In this document: piece by piece, positions 25,202 through 33,525 of the stretch
Numbering within the stretch: the stretch's first letter is position 1
Layout of the letters: each line of letters starts with the position of its first letter
Assembly: GCA_046598415.1 (NCBI GenBank)
Contig: JBKJIG010000102.1
Coordinates: 76,828 to 140,827, forward strand
Reading direction: 5' to 3'
Length of the DNA: 64,000 nt
Source of the DNA: VFJZ01 sp046598415
GTDB taxonomy: Bacteria; Actinomycetota; Thermoleophilia; Gaiellales; F1-60-MAGs149
Program-made: the position numbers and the translations under genes
Notes under the pieces: model-generated
The model's database searches: none
Seen by the model: only the letters and a program-made list of their open reading frames with translations
Told to the model about the DNA's origin: nothing

Positions 25202-27447
25202 TGCCGCGTCTCGTCAAGACCGTCACCGAGATGGAGGGCCGCTTCGAGGAGAAGTGGGTGCTCGTCGAGGAGGACGGCATCGTCTCGTGGGACCCCGCCG
25301 CCGAGCTGGCCGTGGTCGGCAAGCCTGCCGCGCGTCAGACCGGCCCGCAGCGCGTGTCCGGCATCGCGCGGTACACGGTCGACGTCGCGCTGCCCGGCAT
25401 GCTCCACGCCGCCGTGCTGCGCTCGCCGGTGGCGCACGGCCGCGTCACGGCGCTGCAGATCGACGCGGCGCTGGCCGTCACCGGCGTTCGCGCCGTGCTC
25501 GGGCCCGAGACCGAGCTGAGCTTCAAGCAGCGCTCCGGCCCGCTGTACGGCGAGCCCGACTACGCGGGCGCGCCGATCGCGGTGGTCGCCGCCGACACGC
25601 TGGTCGCCGCCAAGGCGGGCGTCCGCGCGCTGGCGCTCGAGATCGACCCGCTGCCATTCGTCGTCGATATCCAGGCGGCCTTCCGCGACCAGCGCATCGA
25701 CGGCGACCCGTTCGAGGACGCCCGCGGCGACGTCGACGCGGCGCTGGCCGCCGCCGAGGTCTCGGTCGAGCTCCAGGTCGAGACGCCCGGGCAGCTGCAG
25801 ACCCCGATCGAGCCGCACGCCGCAGTCGCCTGGTGGAAGCCTGACGAGCTGATCTGCTGGATCGGGACGCAGGGCATCTTCGACGCCCGCGACGAGCTGA
25901 CCCGGCGCTTCAACGTCCCGAAGGAGCGCGTCCGCGTGATCGCCGAGTACATCGGCGGCGGCTTCGGCGGCAAGCAGAACGCCGGCTTCGAGGCACTGAT
26001 GGCTGTCGAGCTCTCGAAGCGCACCGGGCGTCCCGTCCGCCTCGTGCTCGACCGCCACGGCGAGCAGCTCGACGGCGGCGCCCGGCCCGCAACGCATCAG
26101 ACGGTGCGCCTCGGTGCCGGCCGTGACGGCCTGCTGACGGCCATCGACGCCGAGGCGCTGGTGGAGTACGGGATGGCCGGCTGGCGCGCCGTCACCACGC
26201 CGGCGATGACGCTCTACCGGTGCGCCAACGCGCGCGGTATGGAGGCCAACGTGCGCCTCGACGTGCGGCGCGGCAACGCGTTCCGCGCGCCCGCCGTCAT
26301 GGAGGGCATCACCGCGCTCGAGCAGGCCATGGACGAGCTGGCGATCGAGCTCGAGATCGACCCGCTCGACCTGCGCCGGCGCAACTTCACCGACCGCGAC
26401 CAGTCGGCCGACCTGCCGTACACCTCGAACGCGGTGCTGTACTGCTACGACCGCGTCGCCGAGCTGGCCGGCTGGGCCGACCGCGACCAGCTGCACGTGC
26501 CGCAGGACGACGGGCTGCTGCGCGGCATGGGCTGCGCGACGCAGATCTGGTGGGGCGGTGGCGGGCCGCCCTCGCACGCCACCTGCCGCATCGGCGGCGA
26601 CGGCGTGGCCGTCGTCACGATCGGCGTCCAGGACATCGGCACCGGCTCGCTGACGACGGCGCGCATGGTTGCCGCGGAGGAGCTCGGCCTGCCCCTCGAC
26701 CGCGTGCTCGTGGTCGGCGGCGACACCGGCCCGAACATCTACGGCCCGGTCGCGGGCGGCTCGCAGACGACCCCGTCCGTGATGCCCGCCGTGCGCGGCG
26801 CCGCGGCCGCCGTCAAGCACAAGCTGCTCGCGCTCGCGGCCGACGTCTTCGAGGCCGCCGTCGACGATCTCGAGCTGGCCGACGGCCACTTCCGGACGAA
26901 GGACGGCGGGCTCGACCAGCCGTATACCGAGGTGACGATGAAGCTCGGCCAGGCGTCGATCGACGGCTCCGGCATGCGGGGTCCGAACCCGGACGGCTTC
27001 CGCGCCAACACGTTCGGATGTCAGATCGCGCAGGTCGCGGTCGACCCCGGCACGGGCGAGGTGTTCGTCGAGGGCATCTGGGCGGTGCACGACATCGGCC
27101 GTGTGATCAACCCGCTCGGCGCCTCCAGCCAGGTCGAGGGCGGCATCCTGCAGGGCATGGCCTACGGGCTGTCCGAGGAGCGCCTCTTCGACCGCACGAC
27201 CGGCGTCCCGGTCAACGCGACCCTCGACGACTACAAGGTGCCGACGATGATGGACACGCCGCCGATCACGGTCGAGTTTGCGCCCGTGCCCGACGTGAAG
27301 CTGAACACCGTCGGCGCGAAGGGGCTCGGCGAGCCGCCGATCATCCCCACCGCAGCTGCGATCGCGAACGCGTTCCGGCACGCCACGGGCGTTCGTCCGG
27401 TGGCGCTTCCCCTGACGCCGGCGCGGGTCCTGGAGCTGCTCGCATGA
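25201..27447 (+). CDS. Molybdenum hydroxylase large (molybdopterin-binding) subunit, xanthine dehydrogenase family
   Basis: A 748-residue catalytic subunit. The N-terminal xanthine dehydrogenase a/b-hammerhead domain starts near GPQRVSGIARYTVDVALPG. Cofactor-binding segments include YIGGGFGGKQN (about residue 256), NAFRAPAVMEG and the catalytic glutamate in GAKGLGEPPIIP near the end. The AYRGAGR or AYXCSFR signatures of CO dehydrogenase-like proteins are absent (NAFRAPAV instead), pointing to an aldehyde or aromatic/N-heterocycle substrate. It lies between the iron–sulfur and FAD subunits. Confidence 0.9.
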   Translation: MPRLVKTVTEMEGRFEEKWVLVEEDGIVSWDPAAELAVVGKPAARQTGPQRVSGIARYTVDVALPGMLHAAVLRSPVAHGRVTALQIDAALAVTGVRAVLGPETELSFKQRSGPLYGEPDYAGAPIAVVAADTLVAAKAGVRALALEIDPLPFVVDIQAAFRDQRIDGDPFEDARGDVDAALAAAEVSVELQVETPGQLQTPIEPHAAVAWWKPDELICWIGTQGIFDARDELTRRFNVPKERVRVIAEYIGGGFGGKQNAGFEALMAVELSKRTGRPVRLVLDRHGEQLDGGARPATHQTVRLGAGRDGLLTAIDAEALVEYGMAGWRAVTTPAMTLYRCANARGMEANVRLDVRRGNAFRAPAVMEGITALEQAMDELAIELEIDPLDLRRRNFTDRDQSADLPYTSNAVLYCYDRVAELAGWADRDQLHVPQDDGLLRGMGCATQIWWGGGGPPSHATCRIGGDGVAVVTIGVQDIGTGSLTTARMVAAEELGLPLDRVLVVGGDTGPNIYGPVAGGSQTTPSVMPAVRGAAAAVKHKLLALAADVFEAAVDDLELADGHFRTKDGGLDQPYTEVTMKLGQASIDGSGMRGPNPDGFRANTFGCQIAQVAVDPGTGEVFVEGIWAVHDIGRVINPLGASSQVEGGILQGMAYGLSEERLFDRTTGVPVNATLDDYKVPTMMDTPPITVEFAPVPDVKLNTVGAKGLGEPPIIPTAAAIANAFRHATGVRPVALPLTPARVLELLA

Positions 27448-27517
27448 GCACGAAACGTCGTGAGCGAAGCGAACGGCCTTGCGTGCGGTTGCGAATGCCG
27501 TGCAACACTCGGAACGA

Positions 27518-28405
27518 ATGCACGGTATGAGCACGTATGCACGGCCCGGCAACCTCGGCGAGGCGCTGCACCTGCTGGCGCAGCCCGGTGCACGGCCGCT
27601 CGGCGGCGGCACCGACCTGGCCGGTCAGCTCGACCGTGGCCTCACGACCGCCGCCACCCTCGTCGACCTGCAGTCGCTCGGTCTCGGCGGCGTCACCGCC
27701 ACGGAGTCGGGCGTCCGCATCGGCGGCACGACCACGCTGGCCGACGTCGCCGTCAGCAACGCGCTGGAGCCGTGGAGCGTGGTGCGCGAGGCGGCCGCCG
27801 CCGCCGCGTCCCCGATCCTGCGCAACCAGGGCACCGTCGGCGGCAATCTCTGCCAGCACACGCGCTGCTGGTACTACCGCGGTCTCGAGTGGAACTGCTG
27901 GCTCGGTGGCGGCGACACCTGTTACGCCCAGATCGGCGAGCACCGCAAGCACAACCTGCAGCCCGGCGACTGCATCTCGGCGCATCCCTCCGACCTCGCG
28001 CCGGCGCTGCTGGCGTGCCGCGCCACCGTGCACCTGCAATCGGCGTACGGTGAGCGCGAGCTCGAGCTGGCCGACCTGTACCGGCGGCCGACGGAGGAGA
28101 ACCGGTCGTTGATCGACCTCGACGTCGGCGAGATCGTGACGGCGGTCGAGCTGTCGGCGACGCCCGACGCGTCCGCCTACCTGCGGCTCGGCGAACGGAA
28201 GGCCTTCTCGTTCCCGCTCGTCAGCGTCGCGGTGGCGCGCTTCGGCAGCGAGGTCGTGGTGGCGGCGGGCGGCGTCGCCAACATCCCGGTGCGGCTCGAC
28301 CCGGACGATCCACTCGCGGACCTGCCGGGCAATCCCGAGAGCGCTTGGAAGCGCACCGTCGTGACGACGCTCGTCGCACGCGGTCTGGAGGCGATCAGGT
28401 CATGA
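27518..28405 (+). CDS. Molybdenum hydroxylase FAD subunit with extra four-cysteine loop (PaoB/HcrB-like)
   Basis: A 295-residue FAD_binding_5 protein; FAD loops are ARPLGGGTDL and RNQGTVGGN. Between the FAD domains sits an insertion with Cys112, Cys117, Cys127 and Cys135 (CQHTRC, WNCW, GDTCYA), plus Cys152. PaoB of the periplasmic aldehyde oxidase and the beta subunit of 4-hydroxybenzoyl-CoA reductase hold an additional [4Fe-4S] cluster with such a loop; ordinary CoxM-type subunits, like the one at 48190, lack it. ATG 27518 has GGAA just upstream; ATG 27527 is also possible. The stop overlaps the MocA-like gene. Confidence 0.88.
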   Translation: MHGMSTYARPGNLGEALHLLAQPGARPLGGGTDLAGQLDRGLTTAATLVDLQSLGLGGVTATESGVRIGGTTTLADVAVSNALEPWSVVREAAAAAASPILRNQGTVGGNLCQHTRCWYYRGLEWNCWLGGGDTCYAQIGEHRKHNLQPGDCISAHPSDLAPALLACRATVHLQSAYGERELELADLYRRPTEENRSLIDLDVGEIVTAVELSATPDASAYLRLGERKAFSFPLVSVAVARFGSEVVVAAGGVANIPVRLDPDDPLADLPGNPESAWKRTVVTTLVARGLEAIRS

Positions 28406-29193
28406 CGACATCGATGGGTACCGTGGTGCTCGCGGCCGGTGGCGCCACCCGGTTCGGATCTCCCAAGCTGCTCGCGCAGTGGTGGGGCCGCCCGCTGGTC
28501 GAGTGGGCGCTGCGAACCGCGCCCGAGGAGGGCCCCAAGATCGCCGTCGTCGGCAAGGAGACGGCGACGCTGCGCCCGCTGTTCGCGCACTACGGCTTCG
28601 CGATGGTGCGCAACCCGCGCCCGTCCGACGGCCTCGCCTCGTCGCTCGCGATCGCGCTCGCCCGGATGCCCGACGAGGTCGAGGCGGTCCTGGTGCTGCT
28701 CGGCGACGCCCCCGACATCCCGGCCAGTGTGATCGAACGCGTGCGCACCGCCTACCGGCGCGAGAACTGCGCGGTGGCGGCCGCCTACGACGATGTCCGC
28801 GGTCATCCGGTGGTGCTGCCGCGGGCCGTGTGGCCGCAGGTACCGCAGACCGGTGAGCGCGCCGGCGCGACCGTCGATGCCGTGCTGGTGGAATGCGGCG
28901 ATCTCGCTGCCGGCAGCGCCGACGTCGACACCCCCGACGACCTGTTCGCCCTCGCGGCGCGGCGATCAAACGCCGAGTTCCTGGACGGCGTGGCGACCCT
29001 GAAGGAGCTCGACACGCGGCTCGGGCAGCCGGAGCCGTTCGTGCTCAAGTCCGTGGACGGCGCAAAGACGCGCCGCACCGGCGGCCGCAGCCTCGTGCCC
29101 GTCACGGTGCTGCGCGACCGGGCCCTCACGCGGGGCCGCATGATCTCGGTCATCGCGCGCGTCGACGACGCCTACGCGGCCATCGTCGGCTAG
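28402..29193 (+). CDS. MocA-like molybdenum cofactor nucleotidyltransferase with C-terminal extension
   Basis: A 263-residue protein. Residues 1–190 form an NTP-transferase domain: the nucleotide loop is VLAAGGATRFGSPKLL, GLASSLAIAL and LLGDAPDIP follow, and DVDTPDDL closes it. This is the MobA/MocA fold that adds CMP or GMP to the molybdenum cofactor, matching its place behind three hydroxylase subunits (ATGA overlap). Some 70 further residues, rich in Arg and Thr, do not resemble a domain I know. No XdhC-type sulfuration chaperone accompanies it. Confidence 0.85.
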   Translation: MTTSMGTVVLAAGGATRFGSPKLLAQWWGRPLVEWALRTAPEEGPKIAVVGKETATLRPLFAHYGFAMVRNPRPSDGLASSLAIALARMPDEVEAVLVLLGDAPDIPASVIERVRTAYRRENCAVAAAYDDVRGHPVVLPRAVWPQVPQTGERAGATVDAVLVECGDLAAGSADVDTPDDLFALAARRSNAEFLDGVATLKELDTRLGQPEPFVLKSVDGAKTRRTGGRSLVPVTVLRDRALTRGRMISVIARVDDAYAAIVG

Positions 29194-29292
29194 CCGGCAA
29201 CGCGCCCCGAAACTCCGCAAAGCTCCTGCAACCGACCCGTAATGCGATCGGCTGATGTGTCGATACGGGAAGTGGAGAAGAAGGAGCGTCGG

Positions 29293-30105
29293 ATGCGCGC
29301 ACATGCGCATAGCCTGGCCGGTCTGTCGCGTATTCCCGAGGCCGTCGTCTGGCTCATCGAAGGTGAGATGGAGGACCGCAGGTCGCCCGAGGCGGCCGAG
29401 CTGCTCGGCGACCTGCCGCTGCTGGCGGCCCTTCGCGCCTCCTCGCTCGCCCGCCTGCGCCGCGCCATGGAGTCGTCGCGTCTGCAAGCCGAGGCGCGCC
29501 GTGGTGTCGAGCTCGTGCTGCGCGACGGCCGCACGCTCGACGCGACCATCCTCGCCGACGAGGAGGCGGTCGTGGTCGTGCTCCGCGATGTTTCCCGCTA
29601 CACCGCGCAGATCGACGATCTGCGCCAGTTGGCGGAGCGAGATCCCCTCACCGGCCTGCTCAACCGCCGGGCATTCCTCGAGCGCGGCAAGACCGAGCTG
29701 GCGCGGGGCGCGAGCAACGGTCGACCGGTAGCGGTCGCCGTGGCCGACGTCGACCGCTTCGCGCAGCTCAACGACCTGCTCGGGCAGACCACCGGCGACG
29801 CGGTGCTGGCCGCCGTCGCCCGCCTGCTGTCGTCGAGCCGGCCGAGCGATCTGATCGGCCGCATCGGCGGTGACGAGTTCGGGCTGGTGCTGCCCGACAC
29901 GGACGCCGCCGGAGCGGCCCTTCGCCTGAAGCGTGCGATCGGCGAGCTGCAATCGGCCGTCGTGGTCGAATCCACACCAGCGTCGTTCTCCGCCGGCGTG
30001 CATGTGCCGACGCCCGACGAGACCCTCGAGATGGCGCTCTACCGAGCCGACGAGGCCCTCGAGCAGGCGAGGCAATCGGGTGGTGGAAGGGTTCGCGCCA
30101 CCTAG
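29293..30105 (+). CDS. GGDEF-domain protein (putative diguanylate cyclase)
   Basis: A 270-residue soluble protein. About 100 residues of a possible sensory region, partly PAS-like (VELVLRDGRTLDATILADE), lead to a GGDEF domain: RDPLTGLLNRRAF, metal-binding DVDRFAQLND and the active loop IGGDEFGLVLP. The I-site RxxD is not clear. The last third (FSAGVHVPTPDETLEMALYRADEALEQA) is typical. The start was moved from 29242 to 29293 because AAGGAG lies 6 nt before that ATG. It would make cyclic di-GMP in the cytosol. Confidence 0.85.
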   Translation: MRAHAHSLAGLSRIPEAVVWLIEGEMEDRRSPEAAELLGDLPLLAALRASSLARLRRAMESSRLQAEARRGVELVLRDGRTLDATILADEEAVVVVLRDVSRYTAQIDDLRQLAERDPLTGLLNRRAFLERGKTELARGASNGRPVAVAVADVDRFAQLNDLLGQTTGDAVLAAVARLLSSSRPSDLIGRIGGDEFGLVLPDTDAAGAALRLKRAIGELQSAVVVESTPASFSAGVHVPTPDETLEMALYRADEALEQARQSGGGRVRAT

Positions 30106-30156
30106 GCTGGAGCCACCGCCGGGTGCCGGCGACCGACGGCGCCTCCAGGCTGCATC

Positions 30157-30183
30157 GGAATAGCGCGGCGGGGCCGGGACGTT
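30157..30183 (+). promoter_or_regulatory. SigR-like promoter GGAAT-N19-GTT upstream of the sigma gene
   Basis: GGAAT at 30157–30161 and GTT at 30181–30183 are 19 nt apart, close to the Streptomyces SigR consensus (about 18). Transcription from it would begin near 30190, just before the in-frame ATG at 30196. It would be an autoregulatory promoter if the downstream sigma factor recognises it; this is inference. Confidence 0.5.
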
Positions 30184-30222
30184 GTACAGCCTCGGATGAC
30201 TCTCGTGCTCGACGCCCCCTGG

Positions 30223-30228
30223 TACGCT
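30223..30228 (+). promoter_or_regulatory. -10-like TACGCT before the sigma gene's inner GTG
   Basis: Ends 6 nt before GTG 30235, in frame with and 13 codons downstream of ATG 30196. It suggests that the short sigma form is the constitutive one. Confidence 0.5.
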
Positions 30229-30234
30229 CGCTCC

Positions 30235-30789
30235 GTGCCTGACGCCCGCTCTCCCGAACGTGTCGAGTTCGAGGAGTCCGTCCTCGATCTCGCCGATGAC
30301 GTGTGGCGGGTGGCGCGGCGCCTGGCGCGCGACGTGCCCGAGGCGGAGGACCTCGTGCAGGAGACCTACGTCCGGGCGATCCGGTCGTGGAAGAGCTACG
30401 AGCCCGGCACCAACCTGCGGGCCTGGCTGCTGCGGATCCTGCACAACTACGCCATCGACCAGGCGCGCCGCCGGCAGCGCGCCCCCGACGCCGAGCCGCT
30501 GGAAGAGGGCGACTACTACCTCTACAACCGGCTCGACCAGGGGCTGCGAGGCGGGCTGGCCGACATCGAACGCCTGATCGACGAGCTCTCGCAGGGCCCG
30601 GTCATGGACGCGCTCGCCGATCTGCCGCAGAATTTCAAGGAGGTCGTGGTGCTCGTCGACCTCGGCGACTTCTCCTACCAGGAGGCCGCCGACATCCTCG
30701 AGATCCCGATCGGCACCGTCATGAGCCGGCTGCACCGCGGCCGGCGCGCCCTCAAGAAGGCCCTCGCCGACGGGAGCGTGGCCGCATGA
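30235..30789 (+). CDS. sigR: SigR-like ECF RNA polymerase sigma factor
   Basis: A 184-residue ECF sigma factor. Region 2 is visible in PEAEDLVQETYVRAIRSW and NLRAWLLRILHNYAIDQAR, and region 4 in LPQNFKEVVVLVD followed by FSYQEAADILEIPIGTVMSR. The following gene is a zinc anti-sigma factor with RsrA-type spacing, overlapping as ATGA, so this is probably the thiol-oxidative-stress sigma. GTG 30235 was chosen because of the upstream TACGCT; an in-frame ATG at 30196 would add 13 residues (APWYARSV-type, not sigma-like) and may be used from the GGAAT–GTT promoter. Confidence 0.9.
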   Translation: MPDARSPERVEFEESVLDLADDVWRVARRLARDVPEAEDLVQETYVRAIRSWKSYEPGTNLRAWLLRILHNYAIDQARRRQRAPDAEPLEEGDYYLYNRLDQGLRGGLADIERLIDELSQGPVMDALADLPQNFKEVVVLVDLGDFSYQEAADILEIPIGTVMSRLHRGRRALKKALADGSVAA

Positions 30790-31031
30790 GCGGTTCCACC
30801 GCCGCCTGCGCCGAGGCCGAGCAGCGCCTCCAGGCCTACGTCGATCGCGCGCTGACGCCGGCGGAGGTCGCCGCCATCGAGGCCCACCTCGCTGTGTGCC
30901 CGCCGTGCGCCCGCTGCTACAAGCTCGAGACGCAGATGCGCGAGACCATGCGCCGCATCGGCGACGAGCCCTGCCCCGAATCGCTCAAGGTCCGCCTCCG
31001 GAACCTGTGCGCGGAGTGCGACTGCGAGTAA
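30786..31031 (+). CDS. rsrA: RsrA-like zinc-binding redox anti-sigma factor
   Basis: An 81-residue anti-sigma factor. Cys8, His34, Cys38 and Cys41 have the same spacing (26, 4, 3) as Cys11, His37, Cys41 and Cys44 of Streptomyces RsrA, whose zinc site releases SigR when its thiols are oxidised. More cysteines follow at 44, 63, 75, 78 and 80 (LCAECDCE). It should bind the sigma factor encoded just upstream in the cytosol and let go under disulfide stress. Translation is coupled to the sigma gene by an ATGA overlap. Confidence 0.9.
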   Translation: MSGSTAACAEAEQRLQAYVDRALTPAEVAAIEAHLAVCPPCARCYKLETQMRETMRRIGDEPCPESLKVRLRNLCAECDCE

Positions 31032-31044
31032 CGTTCGCGGGTCC

Positions 31045-32004
31045 GTGACGCTTCCGCTGCAACCACCGATCGCGCCGCAGCTCGCCAAGTCCGCCACGGA
31101 GCTGCCGCTCGGTGATGGCTGGGTGTACGAGCAGAAGTGGGACGGCTTCCGGGTAATCGCGTTCGTCGACGGCGACGACGTCTACCTGCAGTCGCGGGGC
31201 TCGAAGCCGCTCGACCGGTACTTCCCCGAGATCTCGCTGCCGCCCGGCAGCTACGTGCTGGACGGCGAGATCGTGATCCTCGACGCCGATGGCCGCCCGG
31301 CGTTCGGCGCGCTGCAGCAGCGCATCCATCCCGCCGAGTCGCGCATCCGGCGGCTGTCGCGGGAGACGCCGGCGATGCTGCTGCCGTTCGATCTCCTGGC
31401 CGACGGCGACGAGTCGCTGCTCGCGCTGCCGTTCTCCGAGCGCCGCGAGCGCCTGGCGCAGCTGCTGGACGGGGCGCTGACGCCGACGACGGCGACGCCC
31501 GACCCGGCCGTGGCCGAGGTGTGGCTGGATACCACCGAGGGCGTGATCGCAAAGGAGCTCGCGGCGGCGTACAAGCCGGGCAAGCGTGCGGGCATGTGGA
31601 AGGTCAAGCGCATCCGCACCATCGACTGCGTGGTGATCGGCTACCGCGAGGGGAAGGAGCCCGAGACCGTCGGGTCGCTGATCCTGGCGCTCACCGGCGA
31701 CGACGGGCAGCTGGTGCCGATGGGCCACTCGTCCGGCTTCTCGGCCAAGCAGAAGCGCGAGCTGCTCGACGTCGTGCGGCCGTACGAGACGGGTGATCGC
31801 GGCTCCGGCGAGGTCTCCCGGTGGACGCAGGGCCGAGAGCTGGAGTGGGTCGGCCTGCGACCCGAGTTGGTCGTGGAGGTGTCGTTCGACCACGCGTCGG
31901 GCGGTCGCATCCGGCACGGCGCGAGGCTGCACCGGTTCCGCGATGACAAGCGTCCCGACGAGTGCCTGCTGGCCGACTTCTCGGCCGCGGAGACTGCCAC
32001 TTAG
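31045..32004 (+). CDS. ligC: ATP-dependent DNA ligase (LigC/LigD ligase-domain type)
   Basis: A 319-residue stand-alone ligase. The nucleotidyltransferase domain carries the AMP-accepting Lys31 in motif I (YEQKWDGFRVI), motif III LDGEIVILD, motif IV EGVIAKELAAAYKPG and motif V MWKVKRIRTIDCVV. An OB-fold follows from about residue 210. It lacks the DNA-binding N-terminal domain of replicative ligases, as do mycobacterial LigC enzymes used in repair. It starts 13 bases after rsrA; TAACGT overlapping the rsrA stop may give it a promoter of its own. No Ku or LigD primase gene is nearby. Confidence 0.89.
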   Translation: MTLPLQPPIAPQLAKSATELPLGDGWVYEQKWDGFRVIAFVDGDDVYLQSRGSKPLDRYFPEISLPPGSYVLDGEIVILDADGRPAFGALQQRIHPAESRIRRLSRETPAMLLPFDLLADGDESLLALPFSERRERLAQLLDGALTPTTATPDPAVAEVWLDTTEGVIAKELAAAYKPGKRAGMWKVKRIRTIDCVVIGYREGKEPETVGSLILALTGDDGQLVPMGHSSGFSAKQKRELLDVVRPYETGDRGSGEVSRWTQGRELEWVGLRPELVVEVSFDHASGGRIRHGARLHRFRDDKRPDECLLADFSAAETAT

Positions 32005-32014
32005 GCGCCCGCGT

Positions 32015-32020
32015 TAGTCT
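32015..32020 (+). promoter_or_regulatory. -10-like TAGTCT before the MocR gene
   Basis: The start site predicted from it (about 32027) falls inside the palindrome at 32022–32053, so a protein bound there should block transcription. Confidence 0.45.
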
Positions 32021-32021
32021 G

Positions 32022-32053
32022 TGTCCGGGCGAATCTGAGATTCGCCACGGACA
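32022..32053 (+). promoter_or_regulatory. Long palindrome between promoter and MocR start (candidate operator)
   Basis: Arms TGTCCG and GGCGAATCT pair with AGATTCGCC and CGGACA around a single central G at 32037, with one unpaired A at 32047. The core GGCGAATCTGAGATTCGCC is a perfect 9-base-arm inverted repeat. It lacks a T-tract, so a terminator for the ligase gene is less likely than an operator. Confidence 0.6.
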
Positions 32054-32062
32054 CTGCCGGAC

Positions 32063-33508
32063 ATGTCCCTCGCCGCCGAACTCGCCGCTCGCCTCCGCTC
32101 CCGCATCGATGCGGGCCAGCTGGCGCCGGGCGACCGCCTGCCGCCGGTGCGAGAGCTGGCCACGACCGAGCACGTCTCGGCGGCGGTCGCGGGCGAGGCC
32201 TACGCGATGCTGGCCCGCGAGAGCCGCGTCGTCTCGCGCGTGGGCCGCGGCACCTACGTCGCGCGGCCGCGTGAGGGAGACGACCTGTTGGTCGAGCTCG
32301 TCGCCAGTCGCCGCGGCCCCGCACCCTCGGCCATTCTCGACCTGCAGGAGCGGCTGGCAGGCGCCCAGCGCGCCGGTGCGATCAACCTCTCCGCCGGCCT
32401 GCCCGTCGTCGACGATCGCGTCGCGGCCGCCGTCTCGGCCGAGCTGGAGGCCGTCGTCCGCGAGGAGGGCGCCGCCCTGTTCGGCTACGGGCCGCCGCGC
32501 GGCGATCTCGGCCTGCGCGAGCTGGTCGCCGACGCGTGGCGCACCCGCGGCCTGCACGCCGACCCCGAGGCGATCCTCGTCACCACCTCGGGTCAGCAGG
32601 CGATCGACCTCGCCGTCCGGGCGCTGGTCGAGCCCGGCGACGTCGTGTTGTGCGAAACGCCCACGTACGCCGGCGCCGTCGACGCGCTGGTCGCCTCGCG
32701 GGCCCGCATCGTGCCGATCCCCGTCGACGCGCACGGCCTGCGCGTCGAGGCCGTGGCCGAGGCGATCCGGCTCGAGCGCCCCCGGCTGCTGTTCGCGAAC
32801 CCCACCGGCAACAACGCCACCGGCACAGTGCTTTCCGACGAGCGCCGGGCGCGCCTGGCCGCGCTCAGCGCCGAGACGGGCCTCGTGATCATCGAGGACG
32901 ACACCGGCGCCGAGCTGGTCCACGACGGGCCGGTGCCGGCGCCGATCGCCGCGTTCGATCCCGAGGCGCCGATCATCCTCGTCAAGAGCTACGCCAAGAC
33001 CGTGCTGCCCGGCCTGCGGCTGGGCGTGATCCTGTCGCCGCCGCACCTCGACCGCCGTGTGCTGGCTGCGAAGCTGGTCGCCGACCGCTACACGTCGCCG
33101 CCGCTGGTGCGCGCGCTGGCCGGCTACCTGGCACGGCCCGAAGCGGCCGTCAACCTCGAGCGGACGCGGCTGCTGTACCACCACCGGCGCGACGCGTTTC
33201 TGCGCTCGCTCGAGCGCCGGCTCGGCGGCCGGGCCACGTGGCTGGCGCCCCGTGCGGGCTTCAACCTGTGGCTGCGCCTACCCGATCGCGTGTCGGAGGA
33301 GGAAATTTTCGCGCGCGGTGTCGAACGCGGCGTGATCGTCTCCCCGGGCCACACGTACGTGCCGCCCGGCGTGCCGACATCGCACCTGCGGCTGTCGTTC
33401 TCGACGATGACGCCCGCGCAGGCCGACCGCGGCGTTGCACGGCTGGCGCTCGCGCTGCGCGACGCGCTCGGCGGCGGCGGGCGCGACCGCTCGTTCGAGA
33501 GCGTCTGA
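32063..33508 (+). CDS. MocR-family transcriptional regulator (GntR-type HTH plus aminotransferase-like domain)
   Basis: A 481-residue regulator. Residues 1–70 are a winged helix (GDRLPPVRELATTEHVSAAV, GRGTYVARP). From about 105 a fold-type I aminotransferase domain follows; the PLP lysine is Lys312 (VKSYAKTVLPGLRLG), with NPTGNNATG and IIEDDTGAEL as cofactor contacts. Such proteins bind PLP and an amino compound to control vitamin B6, GABA or related genes. Nothing metabolic is transcribed from a shared divergent promoter, so autoregulation through the upstream palindrome is the likeliest visible target. A true 2-aminoadipate aminotransferase activity cannot be excluded. Confidence 0.87.
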   Translation: MSLAAELAARLRSRIDAGQLAPGDRLPPVRELATTEHVSAAVAGEAYAMLARESRVVSRVGRGTYVARPREGDDLLVELVASRRGPAPSAILDLQERLAGAQRAGAINLSAGLPVVDDRVAAAVSAELEAVVREEGAALFGYGPPRGDLGLRELVADAWRTRGLHADPEAILVTTSGQQAIDLAVRALVEPGDVVLCETPTYAGAVDALVASRARIVPIPVDAHGLRVEAVAEAIRLERPRLLFANPTGNNATGTVLSDERRARLAALSAETGLVIIEDDTGAELVHDGPVPAPIAAFDPEAPIILVKSYAKTVLPGLRLGVILSPPHLDRRVLAAKLVADRYTSPPLVRALAGYLARPEAAVNLERTRLLYHHRRDAFLRSLERRLGGRATWLAPRAGFNLWLRLPDRVSEEEIFARGVERGVIVSPGHTYVPPGVPTSHLRLSFSTMTPAQADRGVARLALALRDALGGGGRDRSFESV

Positions 33509-33513
33509 GCCGA

Positions 33514-33519
33514 TACGCT
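33514..33519 (+). promoter_or_regulatory. -10-like TACGCT before heme A synthase
   Basis: Ends 6 nt before the GTG at 33526, within the 17-base gap after the MocR stop; it fixes the start of a much longer open frame. Confidence 0.5.
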
Positions 33520-33525
33520 GGCGGC

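Noticed and set aside
32022..32053. Palindrome as Rho-independent terminator of the ligase gene
   Set aside because: No T-tract follows and it sits directly behind a -10-like box; an operator fits better, though a terminator is not excluded.
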